64,000 nucleotides of DNA from Melastoma dodecandrum (taxonomy: Eukaryota > Streptophyta > Magnoliopsida > Myrtales > Melastomataceae), in contig JARUPY010000602.1 in the NCBI GenBank assembly GCA_029817715.1, positions 327,501-391,500 on the forward strand, given 5' to 3'. Position numbers and translations under genes: made by a program. Of the stretch, positions 22,443-34,909 are shown piece by piece (the first letter of the stretch is position 1; every line of letters starts with the position of its first letter). The notes below the pieces were generated by a model that was not told the DNA's origin, made no database searches, and saw only the letters and a program-made list of their open reading frames with translations.

Positions 22443-23776
22443 ATGGCGCATAAGGAGGAGTTGGAGGAAACTGGTTCTCGTAAAAATGAATGGGAAGTCG
22501 TTTCTCTTTCTGCTTCTGCTTATGCTGCTTCCCCTGATCCAGAGATAGCGGGGATTAAAGGCGATGAAACCGAGGGTGCATACAACGCAGACACTGAAAT
22601 TTCTCGTGCCCTGTTTTTGTCTGGCCATTTTGTGTTTCCGCCCAGTCAGCACGAGAATCTTCCCTTAGAACCTGAGGCCATTGAAGCTCGTGAGGATGAT
22701 AGCGTCAAAGGTGATGCTAGTGAAATTGTCCCTGAAGGAAGTGCAACTAGTGGAAAAGATGACGTTGGTGGCAGCTTTGGGGCGTCCCCCATTATTTACT
22801 CTAAATCTCGGCTGCTTGGTGACAATGACCACAGATCCACTCATACCAAGGACTTTGAAGGAGGCATGAATCTAGATGGTTTCAATCCAACCGAGGACAT
22901 GCCTGCATATAGTGGTTATGGTATTAGTTCCTTGCTCAGTGAAGCAGTACCTGGCGGCGCAAACCCAGATCCCAACACAGATTCAGCTTCAGATATGTCA
23001 AATTCATCCATGCAGAGAAAAGGTGATAATTATGATTCTGACATTCCTTCTGGAGTTTGGTGGAAAAAGGCAGCTACTTCATGGTATACGCATGTAAAGG
23101 AGGCCAACACCTTTTGGTCTGTATTTATCGCTGCTGCTGTTATGGGCCTTGTGATTCTCGGCCAATCCTGGCAGCAAGAAAGATGGAGAGTTTTGCAAGT
23201 AAAGTGGCAAATGACTGTGAACAACGAGGTCTGTGAATAGCTCCTGTTGCTTGGCTTTTCGGCATGCATTTGCTGTGCCTTAGTTAGGGACCTGCCCGAC
23301 TTTGTTGACCAGAACAGATTGTTTCATTGCATGCTTTCATCACAAGTTTGATCCGCATCTTCTTTAGGCCTGCTTGATGGTTGCAGTTCTTATAATTTTG
23401 ACACTCGATGTGAAATTGCTATGCTGAATTACTTATTGTGGATCACAAAGCATTGATTGCCTGAAATTATATAGTTATGTGGTTTTAACACGTCCTGCAT
23501 AGTTATTTGTTTATTTTGCTTCGGCGCCTCGTGGTGTACTTTATAAGAGGTAACAGCGGCCAAGTTTAACCAGATCTAAATGATCTACTCGAGAAGATTG
23601 GAAATATGTTATCCTATCTATTTGTTGCCACAAGATAAGGTAATCAGCCTGCTTATTGTCTTTTCCTGCAGAAGATGGGAAGGATGTTGGCTCCAATCTA
23701 TCGGTTTAAAGATGCACTGGCGAGGAGCCATCGACATGGTTCGCTGATTAGGGCCAGCTCCTCAACCGAGAATTAA
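22443..23776 (+). CDS. ATI1: ATG8-interacting protein (ATI1/ATI2-like)
   Basis: Two coding exons (22443-23228, 23672-23776) give 296 aa. The N-terminal NEWEVVSLSASAYAA contains a W16-E-V-V19 ATG8-interacting (AIM/LIR) motif in acidic context and is the hallmark of plant ATI proteins. The middle is acidic and disordered. Residues around 235-255 (FWSVFIAAAVMGLVILGQSW) form one transmembrane helix, followed by a basic, aromatic C-terminal tail. ATI proteins label ER- and plastid-associated bodies and deliver cargo to selective autophagy under carbon starvation. The last intron is phase 0 at NNE|KMGR. It is next to CYP86A, as I recall for At4g00355/At4g00360 and At2g45980/At2g45970. Confidence 0.9.
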
Positions 23777-26540
23777 GACGACGATGACGATAAATGGACA
23801 AAGTTCCCTGTGTGCTAGGATGTTAAATCGGCAAGCTACTGGCGGGTGATTCAGCAGTATTTAAAGGTCTCCATGGACCTAGCTACTCTGAGTACCGTTA
23901 AAATCTTGTCATGTTGTGTTTAGTGCAAAGGTACTGTATTCCTTGTACAGTTATAAGGCATCTAAAGAACTCTAGGCATGATTTATGTGGATCTTTGATC
24001 AACTGCCGGTTAAACATGTATCTGCCTTCGTCTAGGGTATTCGACCTGGCAATTCGCCAGCCACCGAGGATTTCAGACTGTCCTGTGCTGTAAGTCCATG
24101 CTTGAATTTCAGTGTGCTGTGATGGCATCCATATTGATTCCATTATCTTCTTTGATTCAACAAGCAGTGGCTTGTTCCGCTCTCGTGGGGTCCCGGGTGG
24201 TTGATGGCGAGTTCCACATTGAAGTCGGGCACGCGGAAACCTTAATATAGTATATGTACCCACTGGGATATAGTTATTGCCTTTCACGGGAACAGGTTGA
24301 AGGATGCCAATGTGTCTTACATTTGATACTTGGGAGCTCCAAAGGATCTTTTTGGTAACCGGGATTGTCTTTTATTTTTGGGTTGAGGCGTTCATAGAGC
24401 ATCAGCATTATCTCCTGCAAGTATGCCTTCCTCTGTTTTTTCCTACCGTAAAATGCTCTAGCTTCGTGGGGTTGATTAGCCATTTCGGGGAGTCGTCCCT
24501 CATTCTGGCCTGTGTGTCTCTCTGCACTGAACAGAGTAGAATCATGGTGGTGCATTACATTTGGATGGATAGTATGGCCTTAGATATGGACACTTGACTT
24601 AAGGACTGCACCACACAGCAATGCACGGTTCCTCCCTCCGCCGCGCCCTTCTCTGATCTCCGACATCCAATCCAACAACCACCTGAGGGCTGCCTTTAAT
24701 ACAAGAGTAGCGTGAGATAACTCCATCACGGCAAGAACCCTTTCTTCTCCCTCCTCCTCCTCCTTCATAAACTCTCTCACCAAAAAGTCACCAATCCTTT
24801 CCCTTATCAAAATGTGTGCACTCCTTTAATTAGTTTCAACCCCTCCCCCCTCAACTATAAAAAAAAAAACAATGAAACGAAACTGGGAAATTCATGAATC
24901 GGTGGGCGAGTCATGCATTGGGATGGTGGTGAAGGCAGAAGCATTGGGCCATGGCTGAGAATGACTGGGAAATGAGGAAAGGGCAATATCCTTTGCATGA
25001 CATAACATCGCCATCTAATTATCCTTGTCATAAGAAAAAAGGCCAAGAAGAAGCTCATTCTCTTTTGCCTGCCTTTTTTTTGGGTTAATTCGGCCAACCA
25101 GAACGAACTAATTGCTTTGTTAGTTGTGTTGGTAACAGGAGGGGAGGTGGCCTCTCTCGGACAACCGTCAACGCATACACTGTCTTAATTATATTTTGGC
25201 TGTCCTAACCTCCTCTGCCTTCGTTGCTTTGTCAAACCCAACTCCCCCCCTCCCCCTCTGCTTACAACAAAAACTATAGCCAACTACATTATCCAATCAG
25301 TTCATCATTCCTTGGCCTCCTAGCCCTACATCCCCCATGAGGAACATCATGAGTTCTTTGGGATATGTGAAAACAACACAAGAACCAATTCTTCCCTTTC
25401 TGGGTCGAGTCATCATCACCTTCTGTGGATCAGGAAACTTGATGACATCTGTTTTTGACCCCGTGAGACAACTCAAATCCCCGGAAGGCACTGCCGGAAA
25501 ACAACCATGACCTCAATTCCAGTACCCTGGTTTCTTTTTATTATTATTATCACTATTTTCCTGGGTGAGGCATTAACTTCTGAGTCTGATCCTCTCTAGG
25601 AGTCAAAACAGTGTGAGGGACAGCACAGACAGACAGATACCAAGAAACCATCCATCTCTCTTGCATTTGGTATTTTTCATTTCTTAAAATTATTTCTCCC
25701 TCGTAGTAAATGTTGTAAATTGTTGGCAGTTCGCTCACCGACCCGCTCTAACCAAGGCCACATGATCAACCCATCTTCATTTATGGCACCATATACCACA
25801 ACCCCACAAGAGAAAGAGAGGAAAAAATTACTCCATCTGGCTAATAGTTCAATTCTTTTAATCTCAAAGCATAAAGCACCACCCCCCTCACAGACATTCA
25901 TGGACAGAGAGAGGGATGGAGTTGGGTTAAAGAAGACTCTTTTAGTGATCAAAGTTTAAATCCTTTGGCTAATTGTGGATTGGGGGGGAGGGGGGAGGGG
26001 GAAGGAGAATAGAGTAGAGTTTTATTGTCACCCTTTTCTTGTCCTTCTTCTTCCTCAACTAATCTCATTAAATCCCCCCACACTCTCATCGTTCAGGGGG
26101 GGGAATTTAAGACCCTTAGCTCTTTGTTTCTTTCTTGTATGCAGAAAGAAGAATGAGGCGTCTCTCTGCATAATGCCGCAATTGTCCACAAAGGACGAGA
26201 GAGGAGATGTTCCTGATTATTCATGATCCACACGGCATCAATGTCGCAACCATATTATCGTTGGCGTTAGGGGGAGGTGGGTTATTGTATGCTCTCCGGC
26301 GTATCGCTGTTCCATGAGTGAGGCTCAACGACTTTCTCAGTGAGCATTTAAGGTCCTTTTGCTCCCGATATAGCCAGCCAGAAAGAAGGTGAAGATAGAT
26401 TAGAGAGAGGGAGTGTGTGTCTGTGGCATTGCTTTGCCATTACCAATTTCCATTACATGAAAAATAAGTGAGAAAGTGATGGTACGACCGCCTCATGCAA
26501 CAGTCTGTCCTCTTTAATTTGCTTCTTCAGCTTTTCTTAA
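23777..26540. other. Long intergenic region between ATI and CYP86A
   Basis: About 2.8 kb without a convincing gene. Open frames at 23898-24597 and 24855-25097 are short and lack domains. Homopolymer and pyrimidine-rich runs are common (for example C runs near 25245-25255, G runs near 25982-26000). It probably contains distal promoter sequence of CYP86A. Confidence 0.5.
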
Positions 26541-26550
26541 CTATAAAAAT
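26541..26550 (+). promoter_or_regulatory. TATA box candidate of CYP86A gene
   Basis: CTATAAAAAT followed by pyrimidine-rich leader sequence, about 220 bases upstream of the CYP86A start codon. It is close to the plant TATA consensus (TATAAA) and in a plausible position. Confidence 0.55.
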
Positions 26551-26768
26551 ACCCTCCCATCTTCTTCTTCTACCTCTTGATCCTTTTCTCCCTCACTATT
26601 ATTACCGCTGTTTCTCCTTCTCTTCTCCCCCCTCCCCCCACCCCCTCTTTCTTATTCTTCTTCTTCTTCTTCTTTACTGGAATTCGAGAAAAGGGTAGTG
26701 GTTGGTTTGCATTTGTGGCGTTATAGTCATAAGCAGAAGAAAACAGAGCAGAAACAGGGGCAGCCTAG

Positions 26769-28457
26769 ATGGACGTGTCTACTGCTCTGTTTTTTCTAAC
26801 GGCTATAACTGCTTACCTGATTTGGTTCACGTTCATCTCACGCACGCTCAAGGGCCCTCGAGTCTGGCCTCTACTGGGGAGCCTCCCAGGCTTGGTTGAG
26901 AACTCAGAGCGCATGCACGACTGGATTGCCGACAACCTCAGGGCATGTGGTGGCACCTACCAGACCTGCATCTGCGCCATCCCCTGGCTTGCCAGGAAAC
27001 AGGGCTTCGTCACCGTCACCTGCGACCCGAAGAACCTCGAGCACATCCTCAAGATCCGGTTCGATAATTATCCGAAAGGCCCAACATGGCAGGCGGTCTT
27101 CCACGAGCTGCTTGGTGAGGGGATCTTTAATTCAGACGGCGACACGTGGCTTTTCCAGAGGAAGACGGCTGCGCTGGAGTTCACGACGAGGACTCTGCGC
27201 CAGGCCATGGCTAGGTGGGTAAGCAGGGCCATCAAGCTTAGGTTCTGCCCCATCCTGAAGTCTGCTGAGCTGAGTGCCGAGCCTGTCGACCTCCAGGATC
27301 TGCTCCTCCGGCTCACCTTCGACAACATCTGCGGCCTGACATTTGGGAAGGACCCCCAGACATGCGCCCCCGGGTTTCCCGAGAATGGCTTCGCCTCAGC
27401 CTTTGACAGGGCCACTGAGGCCTCCCTCCAGCGTTTCATCCTTCCAGAGGTGTTGTGGAGGTTCAAGAAATGGCTCCAGCTTGGCATGGAAGTTAGCCTC
27501 AGCAGAAGCCTGGTACACATTGACCAATATCTGTCAGACATCATCGCCGCGCGCAAGCAGGAGCTGATGGGTCGGCAGAAGGATGGGAACCCACACGACG
27601 ACTTGCTCTCCAGGTTTATGAAGAAGAAGGATTCCTACTCAGACTCTTTCCTTCAACACGTGGCGCTGAACTTCATCCTAGCAGGACGTGACACATCATC
27701 AGTGGCGCTGAGCTGGTTCTTCTGGCTGGTAATCCAGAACCCCCATGTAGAGGAGAAGATCTTGAAGGAAACCTGCAGGGTCCTAATGGAGACACGTGGC
27801 GACAACGTGGCAATGTGGTCCGACGAGCCCCTAGGGTTCGAGGAGGTTGATCGCCTGGTATACCTGAAGGCGGCATTGTCGGAGACGTTGCGGCTATATC
27901 CATCAGTGCCAGAGGACTCGAAGCATGTGGTGGCCGACGACGTGTTGCCAGACGGAACATTTGTGCCAGCTGGTTCATCGGTTACATATTCAATATACTC
28001 CGCAGGTAGGTTGAAGTCCACATGGGGAGACGATTGCCTAGAATTCAGGCCGGAGAGGTGGCTGTCGCCAGACGGCAAGAAGTTCATCATGCATGACTCG
28101 TACAGATTCGTGTCCTTTAATGCTGGGCCAAGGATCTGCCTAGGGAAGGACCTGGCTTACCTACAGATGAAATCAATTGCTGCTGCCGTCCTTCTGAGGC
28201 ACAAGTTGTCAATTGCGCAAGGCCACAGGGTCGAGCAGAAGATGTCGCTGACCCTCTTCATGAAGCACGGTCTTAAAGTGAATGTCCGTGAGAGGGATCT
28301 GTTGCCAATTATGGAGCTCATAAGGAAAGAAAGTGCAGGGAAGTGGGTGACGAATGCAAGGATCGACTGCACAAGCGAGATGGATGGCGAGTTGAACTGT
28401 GCGATCAAGCTGAATGGAAGTGAAGGAAGAGACAACATGGTGGTTGCTGTTGCTTGA
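26769..28457 (+). CDS. CYP86A: Cytochrome P450 CYP86A, fatty acid omega-hydroxylase
   Basis: A single exon encodes 562 aa, slightly longer than typical CYP86A (about 535-555 aa) because of its C-terminal tail. The N-terminal hydrophobic anchor ([20 protein letters not shown]) is followed by the [14 protein letters not shown] proline-rich hinge. P450 landmarks: I-helix AGRDTSS, K-helix [10 protein letters not shown] (ExxR), FRPERW, and heme loop [10 protein letters not shown] with Cys457. WPLLGSLPG and [20 protein letters not shown] are characteristic of the CYP86A subfamily. These ER enzymes use NADPH and cytochrome P450 reductase to omega-hydroxylate long-chain fatty acids for cutin and related polyesters (Arabidopsis CYP86A2/A4/A7/A8). 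No lesion is seen. Long antisense frames are shadows of its GC-rich codon use. Confidence 0.95.
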   Translation: MDVSTALFFLTAITAYLIWFTFISRTLKGPRVWPLLGSLPGLVENSERMHDWIADNLRACGGTYQTCICAIPWLARKQGFVTVTCDPKNLEHILKIRFDNYPKGPTWQAVFHELLGEGIFNSDGDTWLFQRKTAALEFTTRTLRQAMARWVSRAIKLRFCPILKSAELSAEPVDLQDLLLRLTFDNICGLTFGKDPQTCAPGFPENGFASAFDRATEASLQRFILPEVLWRFKKWLQLGMEVSLSRSLVHIDQYLSDIIAARKQELMGRQKDGNPHDDLLSRFMKKKDSYSDSFLQHVALNFILAGRDTSSVALSWFFWLVIQNPHVEEKILKETCRVLMETRGDNVAMWSDEPLGFEEVDRLVYLKAALSETLRLYPSVPEDSKHVVADDVLPDGTFVPAGSSVTYSIYSAGRLKSTWGDDCLEFRPERWLSPDGKKFIMHDSYRFVSFNAGPRICLGKDLAYLQMKSIAAAVLLRHKLSIAQGHRVEQKMSLTLFMKHGLKVNVRERDLLPIMELIRKESAGKWVTNARIDCTSEMDGELNCAIKLNGSEGRDNMVVAVA

Positions 28458-28801
28458 ATTGATGAGCCGGTACTATCGGAGTATTTCCCGGATTGTGAAT
28501 GAAGTCTCAAACGAGTTAGGAGCAGGGCGTTTTCTGGATGATTTGACATTTGATATATGTTACATTAAGTTTTTACGATGCATAATTATGCAGTAAAAAT
28601 GGGGCCAGCATTCAATCAATTTGGTAAGAAGGAGCTGGCAACGTTGGCAGATAATGGAGTTAAAGAGGGTTCTGCCTCCAGGAGCTTGTTTTATCACTTT
28701 CTTTCCTTGTATTTTTGTGAAAAGGTCTTTAGGGGGGGGGGGGGGGGGGAGGGTTCGCTCATTTGATTCATTTGTTTCTTCTTCACTCTGTGTTTCGTCC
28801 A
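28458..28801. other. CYP86A 3' flank with G tract
   Basis: No gene. It carries an 18-G run at about 28731-28749 that is probably part of, or just past, the 3'UTR. Confidence 0.5.
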
Positions 28802-29347
28802 TTAATATTTTATGTCCAATGAAAGGGTCTTGATTTGGAACGCGTCTCTGTGATCTCGTCGTATCCTGTACTCGGCATTGTCCTCTGTAGGTGGTATGCA
28901 TGTCTGAATTGCCTCAGCACTGTGGATGGTGAAAGACGATCCTTCACCGGTCATGTCCACTCTGATGAGTGCATTGATGCATATCCGAGGAGAAAGAATG
29001 GCCGAATCTAAAGCGGCTTTCGTTTGGTTGCTGGCGGGGCTGCTGTCGTCCATGGACTTGACCTTGTTGTCGTTCATACCCAACATCATGTACTTGTCCT
29101 TCCTCGTCAGGTTCGTCCTCTCAAACCCCAGCAACGCCCCAAGCATCCTAAGAACATGCTCATCTTGCTGTTCACTGTCATTGGCACGATCCTGTTGCTC
29201 AGCTCCCAGGTGTGGAATTTCAGCAGGAATGTTTCCCAGAAAGTAGCACTTACCAATCACAGGAGATATTGCAGGTATGCCGATGCTTTCTACAATGAAA
29301 ACCTCTTGATATATTGAGATCGATTGTAGTGATGTATAAAGTTCCAA
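28802..29347 (-). CDS. Unrecognised open frame (hypothetical)
   Basis: An uninterrupted minus-strand frame of about 180 codons with mixed composition, unlike the low-complexity shadows nearby (for example HLGAEQQDRANDSEQQDEHV and LSPRICINALIRVDMTGEGS). I do not recognise a family, membrane helix or signal peptide. No promoter or splice structure is evident. It could be an exon or relic of a gene lost from this position, a lineage-specific gene, or chance. Confidence 0.25.
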   Translation of the reverse strand: MELYTSLQSISIYQEVFIVESIGIPAISPVIGKCYFLGNIPAEIPHLGAEQQDRANDSEQQDEHVLRMLGALLGFERTNLTRKDKYMMLGMNDNKVKSMDDSSPASNQTKAALDSAILSPRICINALIRVDMTGEGSSFTIHSAEAIQTCIPPTEDNAEYRIRRDHRDAFQIKTLSLDIKY

Positions 29348-29953
29348 GAGGAAAACCTTCTGCTCGGGTAAGGTACACTATTCAGGAGGGTTGGCCATGA
29401 CAACCCTAGTGCCATTTTGCATGGTTTTCTTTCGAAGCTAAGGTAGGGCCAAAAACCGAGCGCTGATGCCGACATATTCAATGTCTTCAACCGCATCAAC
29501 CCATGTCGGAACTTTTACCTGTCAAATAAGTACAGTCGAGTTACAAACATAAATCCAAAGGAAAGCAAAAGAACAATGTCCGTGCAGTAAATCACGAAGA
29601 AATCATAATTACTTGTCTTCACGAAGCTCTCATAGAAAGAGCAGCTACAAAGGAACTGATTTCAAAACTATTGGCGATGTTCTCGTTTATTCAACAAACT
29701 ATGATCTTACCCGGTGAAGCAGCATATATGCTGCCAATGCGAAGAATCAGACTTGTGATCTTTTTCTTAAACTGCCCCTGCATCTTAAGAGAGGATGCAA
29801 CCACCATACGGATCAGTTCGGTTGGATTAAAAGGCCGAGCCTGTAAGCCCAATTCTTCAAGACCCAAGCCCAAATACTCCTCCCGCGAATGCGCGCGGTT
29901 TCCTCGTCGTCATGAATCTCCCCCCCGGGTCTCGTCGAGCCTGCGTCACGGCC
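29348..29953. other. Spacer before the PRD3 relic
   Basis: No supported gene. It probably includes the former PRD3 promoter and leader. Confidence 0.4.
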
Positions 29954-32900
29954 ATGAAGATGAAAGATCAACAGAGCGTGCGACCTCAGTTCCATCTCCG
30001 TCCTTCCTCCTCACTGCAGGTCTGACTTCCGACCTTCTCTTCTTCCTCAGCTTTTCTTCCATCTTCATCCGTTATTTTTCTGTCAATCCACGTTTCTTGA
30101 TCGTTCGTGAGACCTTTTGAGGATCTCGGCGGCGTCGTCGTCGTCGTGACGCGTACTCTCTCGAGGTCTTGGTTATCTTGGCTGGCGGCCTTAATTGGAA
30201 TTCCATTCTTCGTTCTTTCTCTGGCGCTTTTTTTTTTTTTTTGCGAGAGCTCGTAATTGATTTGACTCGAAAAATGTGGATTGATGACTGTTCCTCACTG
30301 CTGTTGGTGTTTTGATTGATCGAATCGAATAAAGAGTTACTCAGTCGCTTGAATAGCATTAGGTTTAGGAAGCACCCGTTGCTTCTGAAACTCCGAGACT
30401 GTTTCCATTGTTCCAGTCTCCACTGACCAGAAGCAACATCTGGTTAAACTTTTCTTCCTGTCTCTTCATATTAAGCAGGCCTAGCAATGTGCCGCTTGGA
30501 CCACAGTTGTTGCAGATTCAGTCGCAGCAGCATTCTCAGCATTCCTTTTCGCAGGGATTTTCGTCACAGCAAGGCATCTGTTCTCAACTCTCTCAGAGCC
30601 AGAATCCCCTTGATGATGGCCTGATGAACGATCAGGTCTAGTCTCCTTCAATTTCTTGCTATATCACAGGGATGCGTTATCATGTGTGAACGTTTGTCAG
30701 GTTCACACCAGCATATCCCTTCGTGTAATCTAAAACACAACGAGGAATAAAGAAGTATAAGTACATACACCACTTTGGGTGCACTGTTTTGTAGACAGCA
30801 CCTAACACTGCCTTTGATGATTGACATATTGCGCGAGTTGAAATTACTGACTATTATTTTCACTGCAGAGGTTTGGTTCTCGGGAGCGAGAGAGCACTGC
30901 TAGGAAAAATTCTTCCGTGCCTCCTATGAGCCACAGCAAGGATGAGAATCGTATGCCCATTTCAGCATATTCCACCAACTGTATGAGGAAATGGGGTCCT
31001 GCTGCTTCATCCGAAAGTAGATGTAAGCTTTGAAAGGAGATGAATTATCTGTTACTGGTCTCTTTAAAATTTTTTCCTGCTATTATCTCTCACCTTATAA
31101 TAGTTCCTATTCTTTAAAATTCTCAATTGCTTCAAAGGCTGAGTAAAGAACATTGAGAAGTTCCTGATTACTCCTATTGTATCTTCTTTACCTTTGCCTT
31201 TTTATTTCACCCTCATGCCATCACTAGCACCTCATCTGGACCAAGTTTTTCCTTCATACAGGTCAGGTAAGCGAAGACCTAGAGGATAAAATTGGATCAC
31301 TGGAAGTTTCCCTAATTAGATTTGGGATGACACTGGACTCAATTCAGAGTGATGTCATGCAATTGAACAAAAGAACAAAAAGAACTCACTCTGGAAGGTG
31401 TTTACACCCGTCTTCTATTTTTTTTTAATGAAATCTATGCATAGTGCTTCTTGGGGAAGACGACTACTACTATTCATATCTGGTGATTTTGATCTGGTTC
31501 ACTTGATTTATCAAGAACCTTAATGAACCTTGCATTTAGCTTTGAAGTTTACCATTGTTGTAATTTAGAAATACTGCTACATATAAGACTGATTAATTTC
31601 TCTGAGCTTGGTTTGATATCATATTTTCTTTTTCAGTGGAAAATGTGCAGCAGAAATTAATTAATCAAGATAGCTCTCACTTCAGCTGCTGGTGAGATAA
31701 CTTATTTTTTTTTATTTTACCATCAGTAGAAATTGTACATCCCTAATCATTCTGCCTGTATCAGCAAAAAACACAGGCTGATGTGAAAGTTGGAGTTGAT
31801 GGCTGCTTGAGATCAGTTTCCGATCAGCCAGGCGATGGATCGGTCGAGAACAAATTACAGGAGGTGTTGTCACGCCTTTCAATCTTACCTGCTTAATTTG
31901 AGGAATTGATGCCAAAGTTTGAAGATCAGATTGCCTATGCCTTCACTAAGGAAATGCAAGCATCAGTGGTACATAACCAACCATACATTTTGTTGTACTC
32001 CTTACCTCCCCCACACACCAAAAAGAAAAAAGGAAAAGAAAAAGCGAAATGGAGCCATTTCAAAACTGCATATGTTCCTGGGTGTAATTATCACATAATG
32101 AGCTAGCTCGATCATGCATTTTATACAGATGAATTGTAACATTCTCAGTGATCGGTCATCTGTTTAATTCTGAGCAAGCACGTCTCATTTTGGTGTTCTT
32201 TTCACTGGAAGAACTCTCCATTCTGGGAAAATATGACCAGTGCTTGCAGGCACCTGTTTGTCCTTCTAAGGTGCCGGGCCTTCTTTGAAACTAAAATGAC
32301 AGCCCATTAATTTATGTCGTAATAAGTTTCGAAACAAGCAATGCAGGTTATGCTCAATTCGGCAACTACAGCGAGAAGGTCCCGAGATTTGAGGGAGTAT
32401 GCAATTTTTGCTTCTATTAATCATCCTTGAATACCTTTGTGACAGAGAAATTCCCTTTTTCTGAGAAATACTGGTGTGTTGCTAGTACAATGGGATGTGA
32501 ATGTAGTCTGAAAGTTTTCTATTGACTTTTGATTGTCTCAGTTCAGCTGTACATGCTACAGTGCCCACAGAAGGAAAATTAGAACCAGAGTGGAAATGAG
32601 GGGTTGGAAGTCAGTGAAGAAGCGAGAGGTTGCACCTACCATGAATATGTCACCAGGCCAGCCGAAGGTTTCTTAATCTATTTATGATTGATGAGGTGGT
32701 TTTTTATTGAAAAACATATATCCTTTTATGATTTCCTAAGGATAAAGTTCGAATCACTGTAGTGGGATCTATCAATCGGTCACGCTCTAAATTTGCTTTA
32801 GACCTAATGAATATCGGCCTTTCTGCTCTGATCACTTGAGAAAAGGGTTTTACTAGTTATTTCCTGCATAACGTCCCATGCATGACTAAGCAAACCAAGT

Positions 32901-33438
32901 TTAACACCATTTTCCATAATTTTGCAGGTTAAGGTCCAATGGATAGATCATGCAGCCATCATTGAATGTGATGAGGAAATAAATTCTGGCTGTTTCTGCT
33001 TGCTTGATGGCACTCAAACGGGTACTTAAGCTGTTGGAGAACTTCCCACTCTTTCCCTTAGGAACTTAGCTTTCATGAGGTTACTAGTTCTGGATATTAA
33101 TACATAAGTGTCCATTACTTGATGTGATCGCACCTTGTGAAAATTTGAAACTGGAGTGGCTACATGCTTAGCATTAAAGGATCAGTGGGTTTTGACATAA
33201 ATCATGCGCGCTTATTCAAATGATTATTGCATGTTCGCAAACCAATGCTAATGTTATGGTTATGATTAGTTTGCTTGTTTTCAGTAATCTGTATACCAAA
33301 ACAGATCATCACTGACAATCTTCTTGATCAGATATGCCTAGCTCAACTAGCAATGATACTAAGTTAGAGACAGCGCAAATTCTGAAAAGGGCACGGAGGC
33401 GAAAGAGGAAATTCTCCAAAATCATATGCATAGACTGA
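29954..33438 (+). pseudogene. PRD3: PRD3/PAIR1 meiotic double-strand-break factor, multiply disrupted
   Basis: Ten exon-like segments follow the PRD3/PAIR1 protein: 29954-30019 (ACDLSSISVLPPHCR), 30479-30635 (SQHSFSQGFSSQQG), 30869-31022, 31262-31397 (FGMTLDSIQSDVMQLN), 31637-31691 (VENVQQKL), 31765-31968, 32347-32396, 32542-32667, 32928-33021 and 33332-33438 (ILKRARRRKRKFSK, natural stop TGA). Splice sites are mostly intact, but coding is broken. There is an extra A at 29963-29966 right after codon 3. An A5 run at 31377-31381 needs one A fewer to keep KELTLE|VENVQQK in frame. A further frame disturbance lies at about 31673-31680. TAA at 31894-31896 interrupts LPA*FEEL. A fifth shift within 32542-32667 is likely. 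PRD3 is a nuclear coiled-coil protein needed for meiotic recombination initiation and is normally single copy. Several independent lesions favour a true pseudogene over sequencing error. Confidence 0.82.
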
Positions 33439-34909
33439 TGGTATGTCCATGATATTTCACTGACTGTTGCAAGTAGCTTTGCCTCATTAGCACTTCACAA
33501 TGAACTGCTTTTTTTTGTTCTGAAACGCACAAGGAGCTACTAGCTGATCGATACTTTTGTACCTCTCATTGTCTTGGGAGTGACTCTGTTGTTTTTTAAT
33601 TTCCTAGCCACTGACGTTCCCCCCCGAAGTAGTTCGGGTATATAATCAATTATATTCCATTTTCAGTTCTCTGTTATGATCACTCATTTTTGCCGCACTT
33701 GCAGGTCATGTGTGCTTCTTTTGATATTCGTTGCTTGTCCGTCCTGCATCAGGTTTGGATCGTGCATTCTTTTTAACTTTGATGGCCTTACGATACTTAC
33801 CCATTATTGAACCGTACATTAGAAGCTAATAACCATCTGTGCACAATATGTGGGACGGCCCTTAGTTACTAATTGGGCTAAAGATTGGGTGCCACGCCAT
33901 GTGCTATGATTGCATGTGATGATCATGCGGTGAAAGTGACTTTTGCCATTTGCTTTATGAATTACCCCCACTGTGAAATCCTATTTCCTCGATGAAAGGA
34001 ATTTGCGTGATTTCATTAGAAAATGTTCTTCTTCTAGAGAACCATACGAATGTGACGTGATGTTAGTTTACCAACAGAATGCCTGGTAGGAGACAGAGAA
34101 AAGGATTCCTGGCTTGGTTGTGGCAGTATTGAACTGCGTTGTTCGTGATGTTCTCGACACCTAATTTAGGTGGAGGGCTGTAGGTGGAGGGGTCAGGCCC
34201 CGATTTAGTTTGGCATCTTTCTAAGGGTTGGGATTAGTAAGGAATCCGGCGGTTGGCACCCAATATGGACAAAACCTGTGCATCTGCAAGGCAGACCCCG
34301 CTTCTGATTAAATCAAAAGTTGGTGCTCCAACTCATGATTGTAATAGCTGAATTTGCTCCCCGAGCTTTATATTTGGATAGGATAACCCCAAACAGGGAG
34401 ATGGGGATTGATTAGTTGAAACTTGAACAGGAAGTAAAATAGGAACTACCACCTGTGTCGAAGTCATTACGCTGTTTTGCCGACCTAACAGCAGGAAAAG
34501 AAATAATTGGTGCCTGGGAACACGGACCGAACATGACTTAATCTGAACTAAAAAAGTAATGTTATACACTATTTTGCCTGTGTATGAACCACTCATTTTT
34601 TTGGATGACCAGAATTCAACAACTCCAAAGAAGATGGTACTCGAAGGAAGTGCTTGAGGTGTGCTGCGGGGCCCTATGATAGGGGAAGCTGGTATTTTTC
34701 CCTTTATCAATAAATAATGATCGGCACTTGGCATCATTTGACCCCCCCCCCAAAAAAAAAAGAGAAATCTTTAAGAATGTTTGTATCACAAGGAAGTGAA
34801 AATATCTTTCAAATCCTACTTTCTTTTTTCTTGGTAAAAAGGGAGATTGATTGATGGATGTGCATTCGGATGCAATGTTACATACTACAATTCAATTCAG
34901 ATACACGGA
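33439..34909. other. Intergenic, unannotated
   Basis: No supported gene. A minus-strand frame at 34333-34737 lacks any recognisable family. A C10/A10 mononucleotide junction lies at about 34741-34760. Confidence 0.45.

Noticed and set aside
27068..28090. Long antisense frames over CYP86A
   Set aside because: They mirror the GC-biased codons of the P450, which itself has all catalytic motifs.
31382..31400. Second GT (31400) as PRD3 exon 4 donor to rescue the frame
   Set aside because: It gives a non-family junction (THSGRLENV), whereas removing one A restores KELTLEVENV. It also leaves the other lesions unexplained.
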